Source: Pirellulales bacterium (GTDB taxonomy: Bacteria; Planctomycetota; Planctomycetia; Pirellulales; Thermoguttaceae). Taken from it: a stretch of DNA of 60,319 bases. This document shows, piece by piece, positions 1 through 10,347 of the stretch. The stretch lies in contig JABWBD010000005.1 of the NCBI GenBank assembly GCA_013360685.1, positions 1-60,319 of the forward strand, in the 5' to 3' direction. Positions within the stretch are counted from its first letter, which is position 1; each line of letters opens with the position of its first letter. The position numbers and the translations under genes were made by a program. The notes below the pieces were generated by a model that was not told the DNA's origin, did not search any database, and was given only the letters and a program-made list of their open reading frames with translations.

Positions 1-284
1 CCCGCGGCGAAGACGCCAAAGCCGGCGAAGGGGCCAAAGGCGGCGGAGGCGGCATGGATCCGGCCGCCATCGTCGACCGCATCTTCCAGGCCGACAAGAA
101 CGGCGACGGCAAGCTCCAGAAGGACGAAGCGCCGGAGCCGATGTGGTCGCGGTTCTCCCAGGCCGACAAGAATGGCGACGGCGCCATCGACCGCGCGGAA
201 CTCATCGCCGGGATGAAGGCGATGGGCGGAGCGGGCCGCGGCGAACGGAAAGGCCCACAGCGCGCAGGCGGAGGTCAGCCATGA
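1..284 (+). CDS. EF-hand protein, C-terminal part (5' end outside window)
   Basis: The frame is open from the window edge, so only the C-terminal part of a longer protein is present. Two calcium-binding EF-hand loops of the form DKNGDG are visible (roughly bases 92-130 and 163-200), separated by a short helix. They are preceded by a low-complexity Lys/Ala/Glu/Gly stretch and followed by a basic, Gly-rich tail. EF-hand proteins of this kind are common in planctomycetes and are usually secreted or periplasmic; location cannot be judged here because the N-terminus is missing. The stop codon overlaps the start of the ABC ATPase gene (ATGA), so the two are probably translationally coupled and in one operon with the exporter. 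Confidence 0.8.
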   Translation, partial: RGEDAKAGEGAKGGGGGMDPAAIVDRIFQADKNGDGKLQKDEAPEPMWSRFSQADKNGDGAIDRAELIAGMKAMGGAGRGERKGPQRAGGGQP

Positions 285-994
285 AACTGGCGGCCTCGGT
301 CCAGCAAGTGACCAAGGAGTACGTGCTCGACGGCGAAACGGTCCGCGCGCTGCGGGGGGTTACGCTCGAAGTGCCCGAAGGGGACTACGTCGCCGTCATG
401 GGCGCGTCCGGCTCCGGCAAAAGCACGCTTCTGAACCTGCTGGGCTGCCTCGACCGGCCGACCTCGGGCAAGCTGCTACTCGGCGAGGACGACGTGAGCC
501 AACTCAGCGACGACCGGCTCTCCGAGATCCGTGCGTCGAGAATCGGGTTCATTTTCCAGTCCTACAACCTGATTCCCCAGTTGACCGTGCTGGAAAACAT
601 CCAGGTGCCGCTCTACTACCAGGGGCGGCTTACGGCGCGCGAACGCGACCGGTGCCACGAACTGGCCGGCATGGTCGGACTGGCCGATCGGCTCAAGCAC
701 CGGCCCACGCAGCTCTCCGGCGGGCAGCAGCAACGCGTCGCCATCGCGCGGAGCCTCGTCAACGATCCCTACTTCATCCTCGCCGACGAACCGACGGGCA
801 ATCTCGACTCGGTCACGACCGAGGAGATCTTGGGATTGCTGGACGCGCTGAACGAGGCCGGCAAGACGATCATCATGGTCACCCACGAAGACGACGTCGG
901 CGCCCGCGCCAAACGGATCATCCGCCTCCGCGACGGCAATGTCCTCTCCGATGCGCGGCAGCAGCAGAAACGGAAAGCGGTCATTCGTCATTAG
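281..994 (+). CDS. ABC transporter ATP-binding protein, MacB/LolD type
   Basis: 237-aa ATPase that powers an FtsX/MacB-type exporter. Walker A GASGSGKST is at residues 41-49, the Q-loop FQSYNL at 92-97, the signature LSGGQ at 145-149, Walker B FILADE at 165-170 and the switch His at 202, so all catalytic elements are present. The start at 281 is chosen because it overlaps the EF-hand stop (ATGA) and because homologues begin just before the first strand; an upstream in-frame ATG at 143 would add a non-homologous Arg-rich extension. The last four codons (VIRH) and the TAG stop lie inside a tandem GTCATTC heptamer array, so the C-terminus has apparently been rewritten by the repeat. The permease gene follows 27 bp downstream. 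Confidence 0.93.
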   Translation: MKLAASVQQVTKEYVLDGETVRALRGVTLEVPEGDYVAVMGASGSGKSTLLNLLGCLDRPTSGKLLLGEDDVSQLSDDRLSEIRASRIGFIFQSYNLIPQLTVLENIQVPLYYQGRLTARERDRCHELAGMVGLADRLKHRPTQLSGGQQQRVAIARSLVNDPYFILADEPTGNLDSVTTEEILGLLDALNEAGKTIIMVTHEDDVGARAKRIIRLRDGNVLSDARQQQKRKAVIRH

Positions 995-1014
995 TCATTC
1001 GTTATTCGTCATTT
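980..1014. repeat. Tandem heptamer array (GTCATTC)x5
   Basis: Five contiguous 7-bp units, GTCATTC with single-base variants, run without gaps from 980 to 1014. The stop codon of the ABC ATPase gene (992-994) falls in unit 2. The same heptamer recurs on both sides of the four-helix-bundle gene near 38.6-39.0 kb. Confidence 0.9.
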
Positions 1015-1021
1015 TCAAGCC

Positions 1022-2344
1022 ATGCTGCTCTTCCTCAGAACCTGGCAACTCGGCATCAAGAGCCTGCTCTTGCACCCGCTGCGGTCGCTCTTGACGGTGC
1101 TGGGGATCTTCATCGGAGTGGCCAGCGTCATTTGGCTCCTGGCCATCGGCGAAGGCATCAGCCGCAAGGCGCAGGAGCAGATCGAGGGCCTGGGGGCCAA
1201 CAACGTCATCGTCCGTTCGATCAAGCCGCCCAGCGAGGTGACGGAGGGAATGCGCGGGCCGGTGCCCTACGGTATCACGCGCAGGGACTTCGAGGCGATC
1301 ACCGAGACGGTGCCCACGATTTCGCGTGCGTTGCCGATCCGGGAATTGCGGCGCCGTTTCAGCTATTCCACGCGGATGGTCGACGGTCGCCTGGTGGGTT
1401 GCACACCCGAGTACGCCGAGGTGACGAAACTTGAGGTTGCCCGCGGGCGTTTCTTGAGCGATGCGGACGTCCGCGACAAGCAGAACCATTGCGTGCTGGC
1501 GTCCGGGACCGCCGAGCGGCTCTTCCCGTTCGAGGACCCGGTCGGCCGATCCATCCATATCGAAGAGGCGTATTACGTCATCGTAGGGGTGATGAAACCG
1601 CGGAACCCGACTGCCGGGATCGGCGGTTCGCTGGCGGCCCAGGATTTCGCCAACGACGTCTACATCCCGATCAGCACGCTCTGGAGCCGCATCGGCGACT
1701 TCATCGTCACGCGCCGCAGCGGCTCCTTTGAGGGCGAGATTGTGGAACTCAGCCAGGTGACGCTCCGCGTGGATGAGGTGAAGAACGTCCTGGAGACGTC
1801 GGAACTGATCAAGCAGACCCTGGCATCCCGGCACCGGATCGAGGATTGGGGCATCACCGTGCCGCTGGAACTGTTGGAGCAGGCCCGCACCACGCGGCTG
1901 ATGTTCATCATCTTCATGGGGCTGATCGCCGCGATTTCGCTGGTGGTCGGCGGCATCGGGATCATGAACATCATGCTGGCCACGGTGACGGAGCGGACGC
2001 GCGAGATCGGCATCCGCCGCGCCCTGGGGGCCAAACGCCGCGACATCATTCGCCAGTTCCTGGTGGAGACCGTCGCCCTGTCGGTCGTCGGCGGGGCGAC
2101 CGGCGTCCTGGTGGGGCTGACCTGCCGTCCGGTGACCGGCTGGGTCCGCTATCTCGTCGAAAGACTTCTGCCGGACGTGATCGAACAGCTCCCCGAGGTG
2201 ATCAAGACCGTCGAGCCCTCCGTGGTCCCCTGGTCGATCCCGTTGGCCTTCTTCATCTCGGTGACGATCGGCGTAGTCTTCGGGCTCTACCCGGCGATGC
2301 GCGCCGCGGCGATGGACCCGATCGAAGCACTGCGGCACGAGTAG
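1022..2344 (+). CDS. MacB/FtsX-family ABC transporter permease
   Basis: 440-aa integral membrane permease, partner of the ATPase upstream. It shows the standard topology: one N-terminal membrane helix (about residues 20-42), a large periplasmic MacB_PCD-like domain (about 45-285), then three C-terminal helices (about 295-320, 345-365 and 400-425). The cytoplasmic motif TREIGIRRALGA, between the last helices, is diagnostic of the FtsX family. The protein ends PIEALRHE, as MacB-type permeases usually do. Such pairs export lipoproteins, peptides or macrolides, often with a periplasmic adaptor; no adaptor is seen in this window and it may lie upstream. The substrate cannot be deduced. Confidence 0.93.
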   Translation: MLLFLRTWQLGIKSLLLHPLRSLLTVLGIFIGVASVIWLLAIGEGISRKAQEQIEGLGANNVIVRSIKPPSEVTEGMRGPVPYGITRRDFEAITETVPTISRALPIRELRRRFSYSTRMVDGRLVGCTPEYAEVTKLEVARGRFLSDADVRDKQNHCVLASGTAERLFPFEDPVGRSIHIEEAYYVIVGVMKPRNPTAGIGGSLAAQDFANDVYIPISTLWSRIGDFIVTRRSGSFEGEIVELSQVTLRVDEVKNVLETSELIKQTLASRHRIEDWGITVPLELLEQARTTRLMFIIFMGLIAAISLVVGGIGIMNIMLATVTERTREIGIRRALGAKRRDIIRQFLVETVALSVVGGATGVLVGLTCRPVTGWVRYLVERLLPDVIEQLPEVIKTVEPSVVPWSIPLAFFISVTIGVVFGLYPAMRAAAMDPIEALRHE

Positions 2345-2360
2345 TCATGTTCCCACTCCC

Positions 2361-2945
2361 GTGACCGCCGAGGGCGACCCGGTCGTGTGCGTGACGATGC
2401 GGTTCGACGTGCTCGACCACGACCTTCGAGACGCAATCGGAACCGAGGGCCGAGCGGGGACGCCGCCTCATCGAAAGCATCGCCGCCTGCGCGCGGATGT
2501 ACTGTTGGCGCATCTCGATGTGTACTCGAATCTGCCCGGCAAGATCAAGATCTCGCACATGCGGAAGCTGCAACAGGTGGCCCGCGGCCCCAGTGGCCGC
2601 GCGCTCGCGCACCGATTCATGGTCCGCGGGCACTGGCGGCGCCCGGGGCCGAACTGGAAGGACCAATCGCTCTGCTGGATCGAGGCGTACTGGCGAGGCC
2701 CCAGTCTGGCCGGCATTATCGAACGCGAGTATCACGTGTCCCCCTCGGGTAGCCGCCGGTGCGACCGTCTTTCCACTTGCCGGTACGTCGCGCTTGATGT
2801 GCCAAAGTTGTTTATGAAACTTCGGGAGGACAGTAACGATCGTGCTCCTTGTGTCCGTCCGCCGATCCAGAGGACTCGCTTCAGGGCCATCATGCACGCC
2901 CTCGCCTTCCTGTACTCCCTTGACTACCCAATTCCTCGGGCCTAG
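2361..2945 (+). pseudogene. Probable decayed gene with conserved VRGHWRR segment
   Basis: A 194-codon open frame whose middle part (about bases 2530-2740) reads like real protein: a helix followed by MVRGHWRR, then CWIEAYWRGP. That arrangement resembles the C-terminal end of hypothetical proteins known from actinobacteria and phages, where the chain ends soon after the RGP motif. Here the frame continues about 65 more codons with no protein-like character, and the N-terminal part is also unconvincing. I read it as a fragment that has lost its ends. No ribosome binding site is evident. The rest of 2345-3073 holds nothing else I can support. Function unknown. Confidence 0.35.
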
Positions 2946-3073
2946 ACTCAGCGCGTGTGGGAAATCAAGTGTCCCACCACTTCGCCGGAGCGACGGCGGC
3001 AAGGGTGGTCGACCGGCGACCTCGCGGAGTCGTGCTTCTGCTCTGATCGCTCCATCGGAAGTGAGGTGTTGTC

Positions 3074-5242
3074 ATGCTGCGGCATCTTGGGATGGGTTTG
3101 CGGTCGCTGGCCTGCGTCTGGCTGCTGGGAAGCGGCGGATGTTCAAGTGATCAGGCGGCGGTAACCGAACCGGACAGCCCTCAAGCCTTGGAGACGGGAC
3201 CCGCCGACTCTGCCTCATCGCAATCGCTCGATGAATTGGCCCTGGCTCTCTGGCAGCGCGACATCGACCAGTACCTGCAGCACACCCAGGATCCGCAGAC
3301 ACTCCGATTGCAAGCCGAAGAATTCCTTCGGAATGTGCAATTTGGCATGTTGCCCCATCCGCGCGGACCGGGCGATGCCAAGACGGCCCAGATCGGCAAG
3401 GAGCTGTTCCAGCAGGGCTGTCGCGATCCCTTACTGAAAACGTACTATGGGAAGGCTGTTTGCAGCGCCCGGGACTGCTATGAGGCAGCGCCCGCCCTCA
3501 CGGAGGCCCTGAACACCTGGAAACCATCCGGGTATCCGGGCGAATTCCGGAGATTGGGAGTGTTTACCCTCTTCTCGGAGATGAAGGCCTCCAGCAGGGG
3601 CTCGGATTGGGGTCGCCTTCGCAACGAGGCGGCGTCGCTGGCGGCGATCCGCGTGGCCGATGCGACGATCAGCCCCGAAATGCGGCGAGTGCTGCTCTAC
3701 GAACTGATGCCGCTGGCGGGCACGGGCTGCGGCGGGAATTGGGAGGATGCCGCGGCGGTCCACGAGGCATGCAGCAAACAGCCAAGCGCCGACCCCTGGA
3801 TCGTCCACATGCTGGCCGGACGCGCCTATGTAGCGCGGGCCTGGCACCACCGCGGCGGCGATTGGGCCCGCAACGTCACGCCCGAGGGCTGGAGGCTCTT
3901 CGGCGAATACCTCGAAAAGGCCGCCGGGGAGTTCACCGAGGCGCTCAAGCTGCATCCCGAATGCCCCGAGGCGGCCACATGGATGATCGTCGTCGCCGCC
4001 GCCGGCGAAAGCGGACAAACGCCCCAAGCGTGGTTCGACAAAGCCGTCGCCGGCGAAATCGATTACATCCCCGCCTATGACAACCTGCGCTGGGCGCTCC
4101 GCCCTCGCTGGGGCGGCAGCCATGACGCCTTGTACCGGTTCGGTTGCCGATGTGCCGACACCCGGCGCTACGACACGATGGTGCCCTTCGTCCTCCTGCA
4201 AGCGATCAACGACATCGATGAAGAACTCGCCTACAACTGCGAGGTCTGGCGCCGGGAAGGCGTCTATGCACGGGTGAAGGAGATGCTGGATGCAATGGCC
4301 AGCGATCCTTCACGCACTGACGGCGGCATACGCCCGGGAAGATCGAGCGTGATGAGCGTCCACGTCGCTATGGCCGAACGCGCCGGCCAGTATGATGAGG
4401 CCCGGCGGCTGCTCGACGAACTCGGCGACCGCTTCGATCGCGAGATCTTCGATCTCTGGTGCGGCCACCCCCAATACCTGCTGGCAGGCATCTATGCCTT
4501 CACGGGAAAGGGCAGCCAGGCGATTACCAAGGCGTGGCAAACGCTCAACGAGGCCCCCAAGCCGTGCTCGGATTCCGTGCTCCGGCAGATACAAAGCCTC
4601 TTCCAGAATGCCCTCGCGGCCGACGACAACGAGTGGTCAAAGGAATACTGCCGGGTCTGGGTGGCCGAACTGGACGGGCGCCTGGGATTCGCCGCGGGCA
4701 AGCCCTGGGAAAGGAAGTTCGATCCCAAGCTCCTTTGCTGGTGGATGACCGACGGAACCTGGTCGCGCGAGAGCGAAGACTCCGCCATCGGCCACTCGCA
4801 CCGGGCGACCGGTCGTGTCCGAATCCGCCCCGCGTTTGTGCCGATGTTTCCCCTGGAAGTGGAGTTCGGCGTGGAGGCGATCCACCCTCCAAAGTATCCC
4901 TTGACCCTGGGCCTTTTCATTCCCCAAGGGGCGCGGGCGGGCGTCGGGGACACGCCCTATCATCAGTTCTTCGTCCGCACGTCCGACAACCAGGCCGGCA
5001 TCGAGATTGACGGAGACTCCAAGACGGTTCCCTGCGACCTGAAACCGGTTAACCGCATTCGCGTGCAACTCGCCGAGGGCCGGGCGGTGCTCTTCGTCAA
5101 CGACCAACTGTGCCTCGAACGCAGTGAAAAGGGCTTTCGCCCCCAACCCGTGTTCGACTTCGGTTGCATGGAGTCGCTTTATCGCTACATGCGCATCCGG
5201 GTCAGCAACGTCCGCTTCCGAAAATGGGAGCCGCCGCCGTGA
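3074..5242 (+). CDS. Large TPR-like lipoprotein of unknown function
   Basis: 722 aa. The N-terminus is a lipoprotein signal peptide with lipobox LGSGGC (Cys about residue 23), so the protein is likely anchored to a membrane facing the periplasm. The middle (about 120-530) is alpha-helical with TPR-like pairs such as LKLHPECPEAATWM and with conserved aromatic patches (LRPRWGGSHDALYRFG), resembling the DUF4034/TPR class of planctomycete proteins. The C-terminal about 150 residues are beta-rich and look like a concanavalin-like sandwich. The start at 3074 is chosen for the signal peptide. It is followed by a GTGA-overlapping dipeptidase remnant. Role unknown; a protein- or glycan-binding scaffold is a guess. 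Confidence 0.75.
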   Translation: MLRHLGMGLRSLACVWLLGSGGCSSDQAAVTEPDSPQALETGPADSASSQSLDELALALWQRDIDQYLQHTQDPQTLRLQAEEFLRNVQFGMLPHPRGPGDAKTAQIGKELFQQGCRDPLLKTYYGKAVCSARDCYEAAPALTEALNTWKPSGYPGEFRRLGVFTLFSEMKASSRGSDWGRLRNEAASLAAIRVADATISPEMRRVLLYELMPLAGTGCGGNWEDAAAVHEACSKQPSADPWIVHMLAGRAYVARAWHHRGGDWARNVTPEGWRLFGEYLEKAAGEFTEALKLHPECPEAATWMIVVAAAGESGQTPQAWFDKAVAGEIDYIPAYDNLRWALRPRWGGSHDALYRFGCRCADTRRYDTMVPFVLLQAINDIDEELAYNCEVWRREGVYARVKEMLDAMASDPSRTDGGIRPGRSSVMSVHVAMAERAGQYDEARRLLDELGDRFDREIFDLWCGHPQYLLAGIYAFTGKGSQAITKAWQTLNEAPKPCSDSVLRQIQSLFQNALAADDNEWSKEYCRVWVAELDGRLGFAAGKPWERKFDPKLLCWWMTDGTWSRESEDSAIGHSHRATGRVRIRPAFVPMFPLEVEFGVEAIHPPKYPLTLGLFIPQGARAGVGDTPYHQFFVRTSDNQAGIEIDGDSKTVPCDLKPVNRIRVQLAEGRAVLFVNDQLCLERSEKGFRPQPVFDFGCMESLYRYMRIRVSNVRFRKWEPPP

Positions 5243-5439
5243 GCCCCCGCACGCGCTGGGAGGCCTTCTGGCCCGAAGGATCGCTGGCCGGGAAGTCGCC
5301 GGAGGCCGCGCTGAGCATGGCGTGGACCAACTGGCCGCTGTTTACCGTCGGCATGGTCCAGCGAGGCTACCGCGACGACGATATTCAGAAGATCCTTGGC
5401 GGCAACGTGCTCCGCGTCGCCCGCGCGGCGCTGGCGTGA
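5239..5439 (+). pseudogene. Remnant of membrane dipeptidase (peptidase M19) C-terminus
   Basis: A 66-codon frame beginning at GTG, which overlaps the stop of the TPR gene (GTGA), encodes what looks like the last helices of a renal/membrane dipeptidase (M19): an NWPLFTVGMVQRGY stretch followed by DDDIQKILGGNVLRVAR, which in full enzymes forms the C-terminal end of the barrel. All zinc ligands lie in the roughly 300 missing residues, so it cannot be an active peptidase. Either a deletion fused the TPR gene to the tail of a dipeptidase gene, or a short coupled peptide is still made. Confidence 0.6.
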
Positions 5440-5447
5440 GCAGGCCG

Positions 5448-6159
5448 CTAACGCGACACAAGCGGCGATAGCCCGTCGAACAAGACTTGGTAAGCCACGG
5501 CCCCGATCACCGCGCCGACGATCGGTCCGACCACCGGGATCCAGGCATACGACCAGTCCGATCCGCCCTTGCCCGGAATGGGCAGCAGAGCGTGGGCGAG
5601 CCTCGGCGAGAGGTCGCGCGCCGGGTTGATGGCGTAGCCGGTCGGACCGCCCAAGGAGAGGCCGATGCTGAAAACCAGGATCCCTACGGCGTAAGGCCCT
5701 ATGCCTCCTGCCAGTCCGTTATTGGTGTTGTTGATCCCCAGTACCCCGATCAACAGCACGGCCGTGCCGATGATCTCGCAGATCAGGTTGCTCGGCGTGT
5801 GGCGGATGGCGGGAACGGTGCAGAAGACGCCCCGCTTGGCAACGGCGTCGCCGGTGGGCGCCCAGTGGGCGAGATAGGCCAGCCAGACGACCGCCGCCCC
5901 GACGAGCGCCCCGAGGAACTGCCCTGCCAGGTAGACGGGGATCTTTTCCGGCGCCAATTCGCCGATGGCGGCCATGCCGATGGTGACCGCCGGATTGATA
6001 TGGGCGCCGCTGGCCCACCCGGCCACGTATACGCCTACTGCCACGGCGAATCCCCAGCCGGCCGCGATCACGATCCACCCCGAGCCCGTTGGCCACCACT
6101 CCGTCGCCCAAGAGCACCAGGATCATGGTGCCGACCAGTTCCCCGATAAAGATATTCAT
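5448..6159 (-). pseudogene. MIP-family aquaglyceroporin with disrupted reading frame
   Basis: Most of a six-helix major intrinsic protein is encoded: the first NPA loop (AHINPAVT) and the second (YAINPARDLSPR). The Asp after NPAR is typical of glycerol facilitators (GlpF-like) rather than strict water channels. The expected N-terminus, MNIFIGELVGTMILVLLGDG, is encoded from ATG at 6159, but around 6085-6095 the frame shifts: after VVANG the protein continues in another frame at GSGWIVIAAGWG. The loop joining helices 1 and 2 is also about eight residues shorter than in relatives, suggesting a small deletion that is not a multiple of three. The uninterrupted part runs from 6071 to 5448. Assembly error is the alternative. 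Confidence 0.75.
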
Positions 6160-6562
6160 CGCCGTTGCCTCGCTTGCGGAAGTTTCTCCCGGATGGTGCA
6201 TTCCCGACGCTCCGGTTGCCGCCATCATGACGTCCGGCCACTCGTCGTGCAAGCGGGCCGGCCGCGCCTGCGCAGCAAGACTTCCTGGGGGACGGGAGCC
6301 TCTTTCCGTGTCGTCTCGCGAGAGTCGGCCGCCCCATCCGGATCTGAATTGTCAGTGCCGGGGTAAGCTTGTGCTTCTTTCTTGCCGCACCTATGCGGGT
6401 GTCTCCTGGGCCTTCACCGCAAAGATAGAATACGGGCATGCGATTTCGCCGACAGAGATTCATCCCGGTCATCGGGTTCCTCGGATCCCGCACCGCAGTT
6501 GAGGCGACCTGGCAGTCGGCTGGCGCGGGAAAGGAAGGAGTTCCGTTTATTGCGGGAGCGGA
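6160..6562. other. Divergent intergenic region, no gene recognised
   Basis: About 400 bp separate the divergent aquaporin and sigma54-activator genes. Open frames here have no protein-like character. A weak GG-N10-GC arrangement at 6511-6524 (CTGGCAG, then TGGCG) could be a poor sigma54-type promoter for the activator; it lacks the TT of the -12 element. Confidence 0.4.
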
Positions 6563-8548
<1,986 letters not shown>

Positions 8549-8565
8549 CTATTGGGAGAAGGGAT

Positions 8566-8589
8566 CACACCGGCACCATCCCCGGTGTG
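8566..8589 (+). terminator. Hairpin after the activator gene
   Basis: A perfect 8-bp stem CACACCGG / CCGGTGTG with an 8-nt loop lies 18 bp after the activator stop codon. No T-run follows, so it is at best a weak or factor-dependent terminator. Confidence 0.35.
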
Positions 8590-8981
8590 TGCCACTGCCT
8601 TGGAGTTGAACGGGCGATCCCTTGCAACTGGGCTTTCCATAACTCCAAGCAGTGGTTCCTGGTGGACCAGTCGACATACCAAGCGGGATGGTCCGCCCGG
8701 CGAACGAGAGGAAGGACGGGATGGAGCGGTGGCTGAGTTCTCCCGGACTTCGTCACTGCTTGTGATGCTGGAAAGCGTTTCGCCCGTGGAAAACCGATTC
8801 CATCAGGGATGGCACACGCCATAACCGGAAGTGCCGCTCACGATATCTCGTCGCGCCACGAAATGTCGTAGCCCCGCCTTTTCCCGGCTGCAGGGCATGA
8901 CGGAAATCAACGGCCGGAGATTTTGGCGCAAGTCCTTTCCCTCTCCAGCCTTGCGGTCTATGCCTCAAGTTCGCCTGCGGA
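8590..8981. other. Intergenic region without recognised gene
   Basis: About 390 bp between the activator and the candidate sigma54 promoter. Open frames on both strands look non-coding. It is long enough to hold upstream activator-binding sites, but I could not identify a convincing repeated or palindromic enhancer. Confidence 0.4.
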
Positions 8982-8999
8982 TTGGCACATCGATCGCAT
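8982..8999 (+). promoter_or_regulatory. Candidate sigma54 (-24/-12) promoter
   Basis: TTGGCAC at 8982-8988 and TCGCAT at 8994-8999 give the invariant GG-N10-GC spacing. The -24 element is perfect; the -12 element has one mismatch (TCGC for TTGC). It lies about 50 bp before the STAS-protein start and downstream of a sigma54-activator gene, the expected arrangement. Confidence 0.55.
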
Positions 9000-9047
9000 A
9001 GCCAATGCGGCGTCAACTTCGGTAGGCAACCAGGCGTCGAAAGAGCC

Positions 9048-9317
9048 ATGCTCCGCGTCACGACGATTCGCAACGGTTCCCAGGTCATCCTCAGGCTTGA
9101 GGGCAGGCTGCTGGCGCCCTGGCTTGACGAATTCCGCAGCGCGTGTGCCCGGGCAGACGCCGGTTCGGAACTCATGGCGCTGGATCTGGCGGATCTGACC
9201 TACGTGGATGAGGCAGGCGCGCGGTTGCTTCGCCGGCTGGTTGACCAAGGAGTTCCCATTTGCGCGTGTTCGGCATTTGTCGCGGAACTATTGCGCGAAC
9301 AACAGACCCAACTATAA
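9048..9317 (+). CDS. STAS-domain protein
   Basis: An 89-aa protein that is essentially one STAS domain (anti-sigma-antagonist fold). It alternates beta strands and helices: VILRLEGRLL, then LMALDLADLTYVDEAGARLL, then VPICACSAFVAELLRE. The Ser/Thr that is phosphorylated in SpoIIAA/RsbV-type antagonists is absent; the loop reads DEAG, so classical partner switching is doubtful. The start at 9048 fits the domain boundary; an upstream TTG at 8982 would lie inside the promoter. First gene after the candidate sigma54 promoter, followed 11 bp later by the DM13 protein. Confidence 0.75.
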   Translation: MLRVTTIRNGSQVILRLEGRLLAPWLDEFRSACARADAGSELMALDLADLTYVDEAGARLLRRLVDQGVPICACSAFVAELLREQQTQL

Positions 9318-9328
9318 GGAGACCTTCC

Positions 9329-10246
9329 ATGCCCATGCCCCAAATGATGCAGTCGATCCAGTCCATGCGGCCTCGCTCGGCCCGGAAACGGGTCCTCATC
9401 GGCGCCGCGGTTCTCCTGGTGGCCGGTACCGCCTGGTATCTGTTCCGCCCGGAACTGCTGTTTGTGAATAAGAACGTCGACGAGGGATTTCCGGCAGCCA
9501 CTGCCGCGACCCCGGCGCCGACCAGCGTCGGCACCAAAGCCCTGGCAAGCGGCAGGTTCCACAAAGCCGCCCATGAGACGAAGGGGACCGCCACGATCCA
9601 CGAGCTGGCAAACGGCCGGCGGGTGCTGCGGCTCACGGGATTCGAGACGTCGAACGGCCCCGACGTGCACGTCTACCTCGTGGCCGCCCGCGACGCGATG
9701 GACAACGACACGGTGAAGCAGGCCGGCCATATCGACCTCGGCTCTCTCAAAGGCAACATCGGCGACCAGAACTACGACATCCCGAGCGGGGCGGATCTCG
9801 CCAAGCACCAGGCGGTGACCATCTGGTGCAAACGGTTCGGCGTCAACTTCGGCACGGCGCCTTTGTCCATGATGGGCGGCTCGATTCCGGCCAGTGTCGA
9901 GCCGAGGGCTCTTGCCGATGGCTCATTCCACAAGGTCGCCCACGACACGAAGGGGACGGCGACCATCTACGAGCTTGCGGGCGGCAAGCGCCTGCTGCGG
10001 CTCACCGGATTTGAGACGTCTAATGGCCCCGACGTGCACGTCTACCTCGTGGCCGCCCGCGACGCGATGGACAGCGATACGGTGAAGCAGGCGGGCTATA
10101 TCGACCTCGGCTCGCTCAAAGGCAATATCGGCGACCAGAACTACGATATTCCGAGCGGGGCGGATCTCGCCAAGTACCAGGCGGTGACCATCTGGTGCAA
10201 GCGGTTCGGCGTCAATTTCGGCACGGCGCCGCTGGCCACCAAGTAG
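9329..10246 (+). CDS. Membrane-anchored protein with two DM13 domains
   Basis: 305 aa. A short cytoplasmic N-terminus and one membrane helix (about 22-40) are followed by two tandem DM13 domains (about 71-179 and 193-302), predicted to be outside the membrane. Each copy holds GPDVHVYLVAA and IWCKRFGVNFG; the Cys is the conserved residue behind the proposal that DM13 is a redox or electron-transfer domain. The copies are almost identical at protein and DNA level (369-bp period), so the duplication is recent or maintained by conversion. The start at 9329 is set by an AAGGAG site at 9316-9321. Position between a STAS protein and NAD(P)-linked oxidoreductases fits a redox role, but the partner is unknown. 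Confidence 0.85.
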   Translation: MPMPQMMQSIQSMRPRSARKRVLIGAAVLLVAGTAWYLFRPELLFVNKNVDEGFPAATAATPAPTSVGTKALASGRFHKAAHETKGTATIHELANGRRVLRLTGFETSNGPDVHVYLVAARDAMDNDTVKQAGHIDLGSLKGNIGDQNYDIPSGADLAKHQAVTIWCKRFGVNFGTAPLSMMGGSIPASVEPRALADGSFHKVAHDTKGTATIYELAGGKRLLRLTGFETSNGPDVHVYLVAARDAMDSDTVKQAGYIDLGSLKGNIGDQNYDIPSGADLAKYQAVTIWCKRFGVNFGTAPLATK

Positions 10247-10347
10247 AAGCGGCACCGAAATTCCGTGGCTCCCCGTTCCGGCCTTCGCTTCTGGGAGGGG
10301 GAGCCACGGCGACCGCCAAAACAAGATCGATAAGGAGTTCACTTGTC

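Noticed and set aside
9172-9808. Minus-strand frames opposite the DM13 gene
   Set aside because: They mirror the duplicated DM13 coding sequence and have no independent support.
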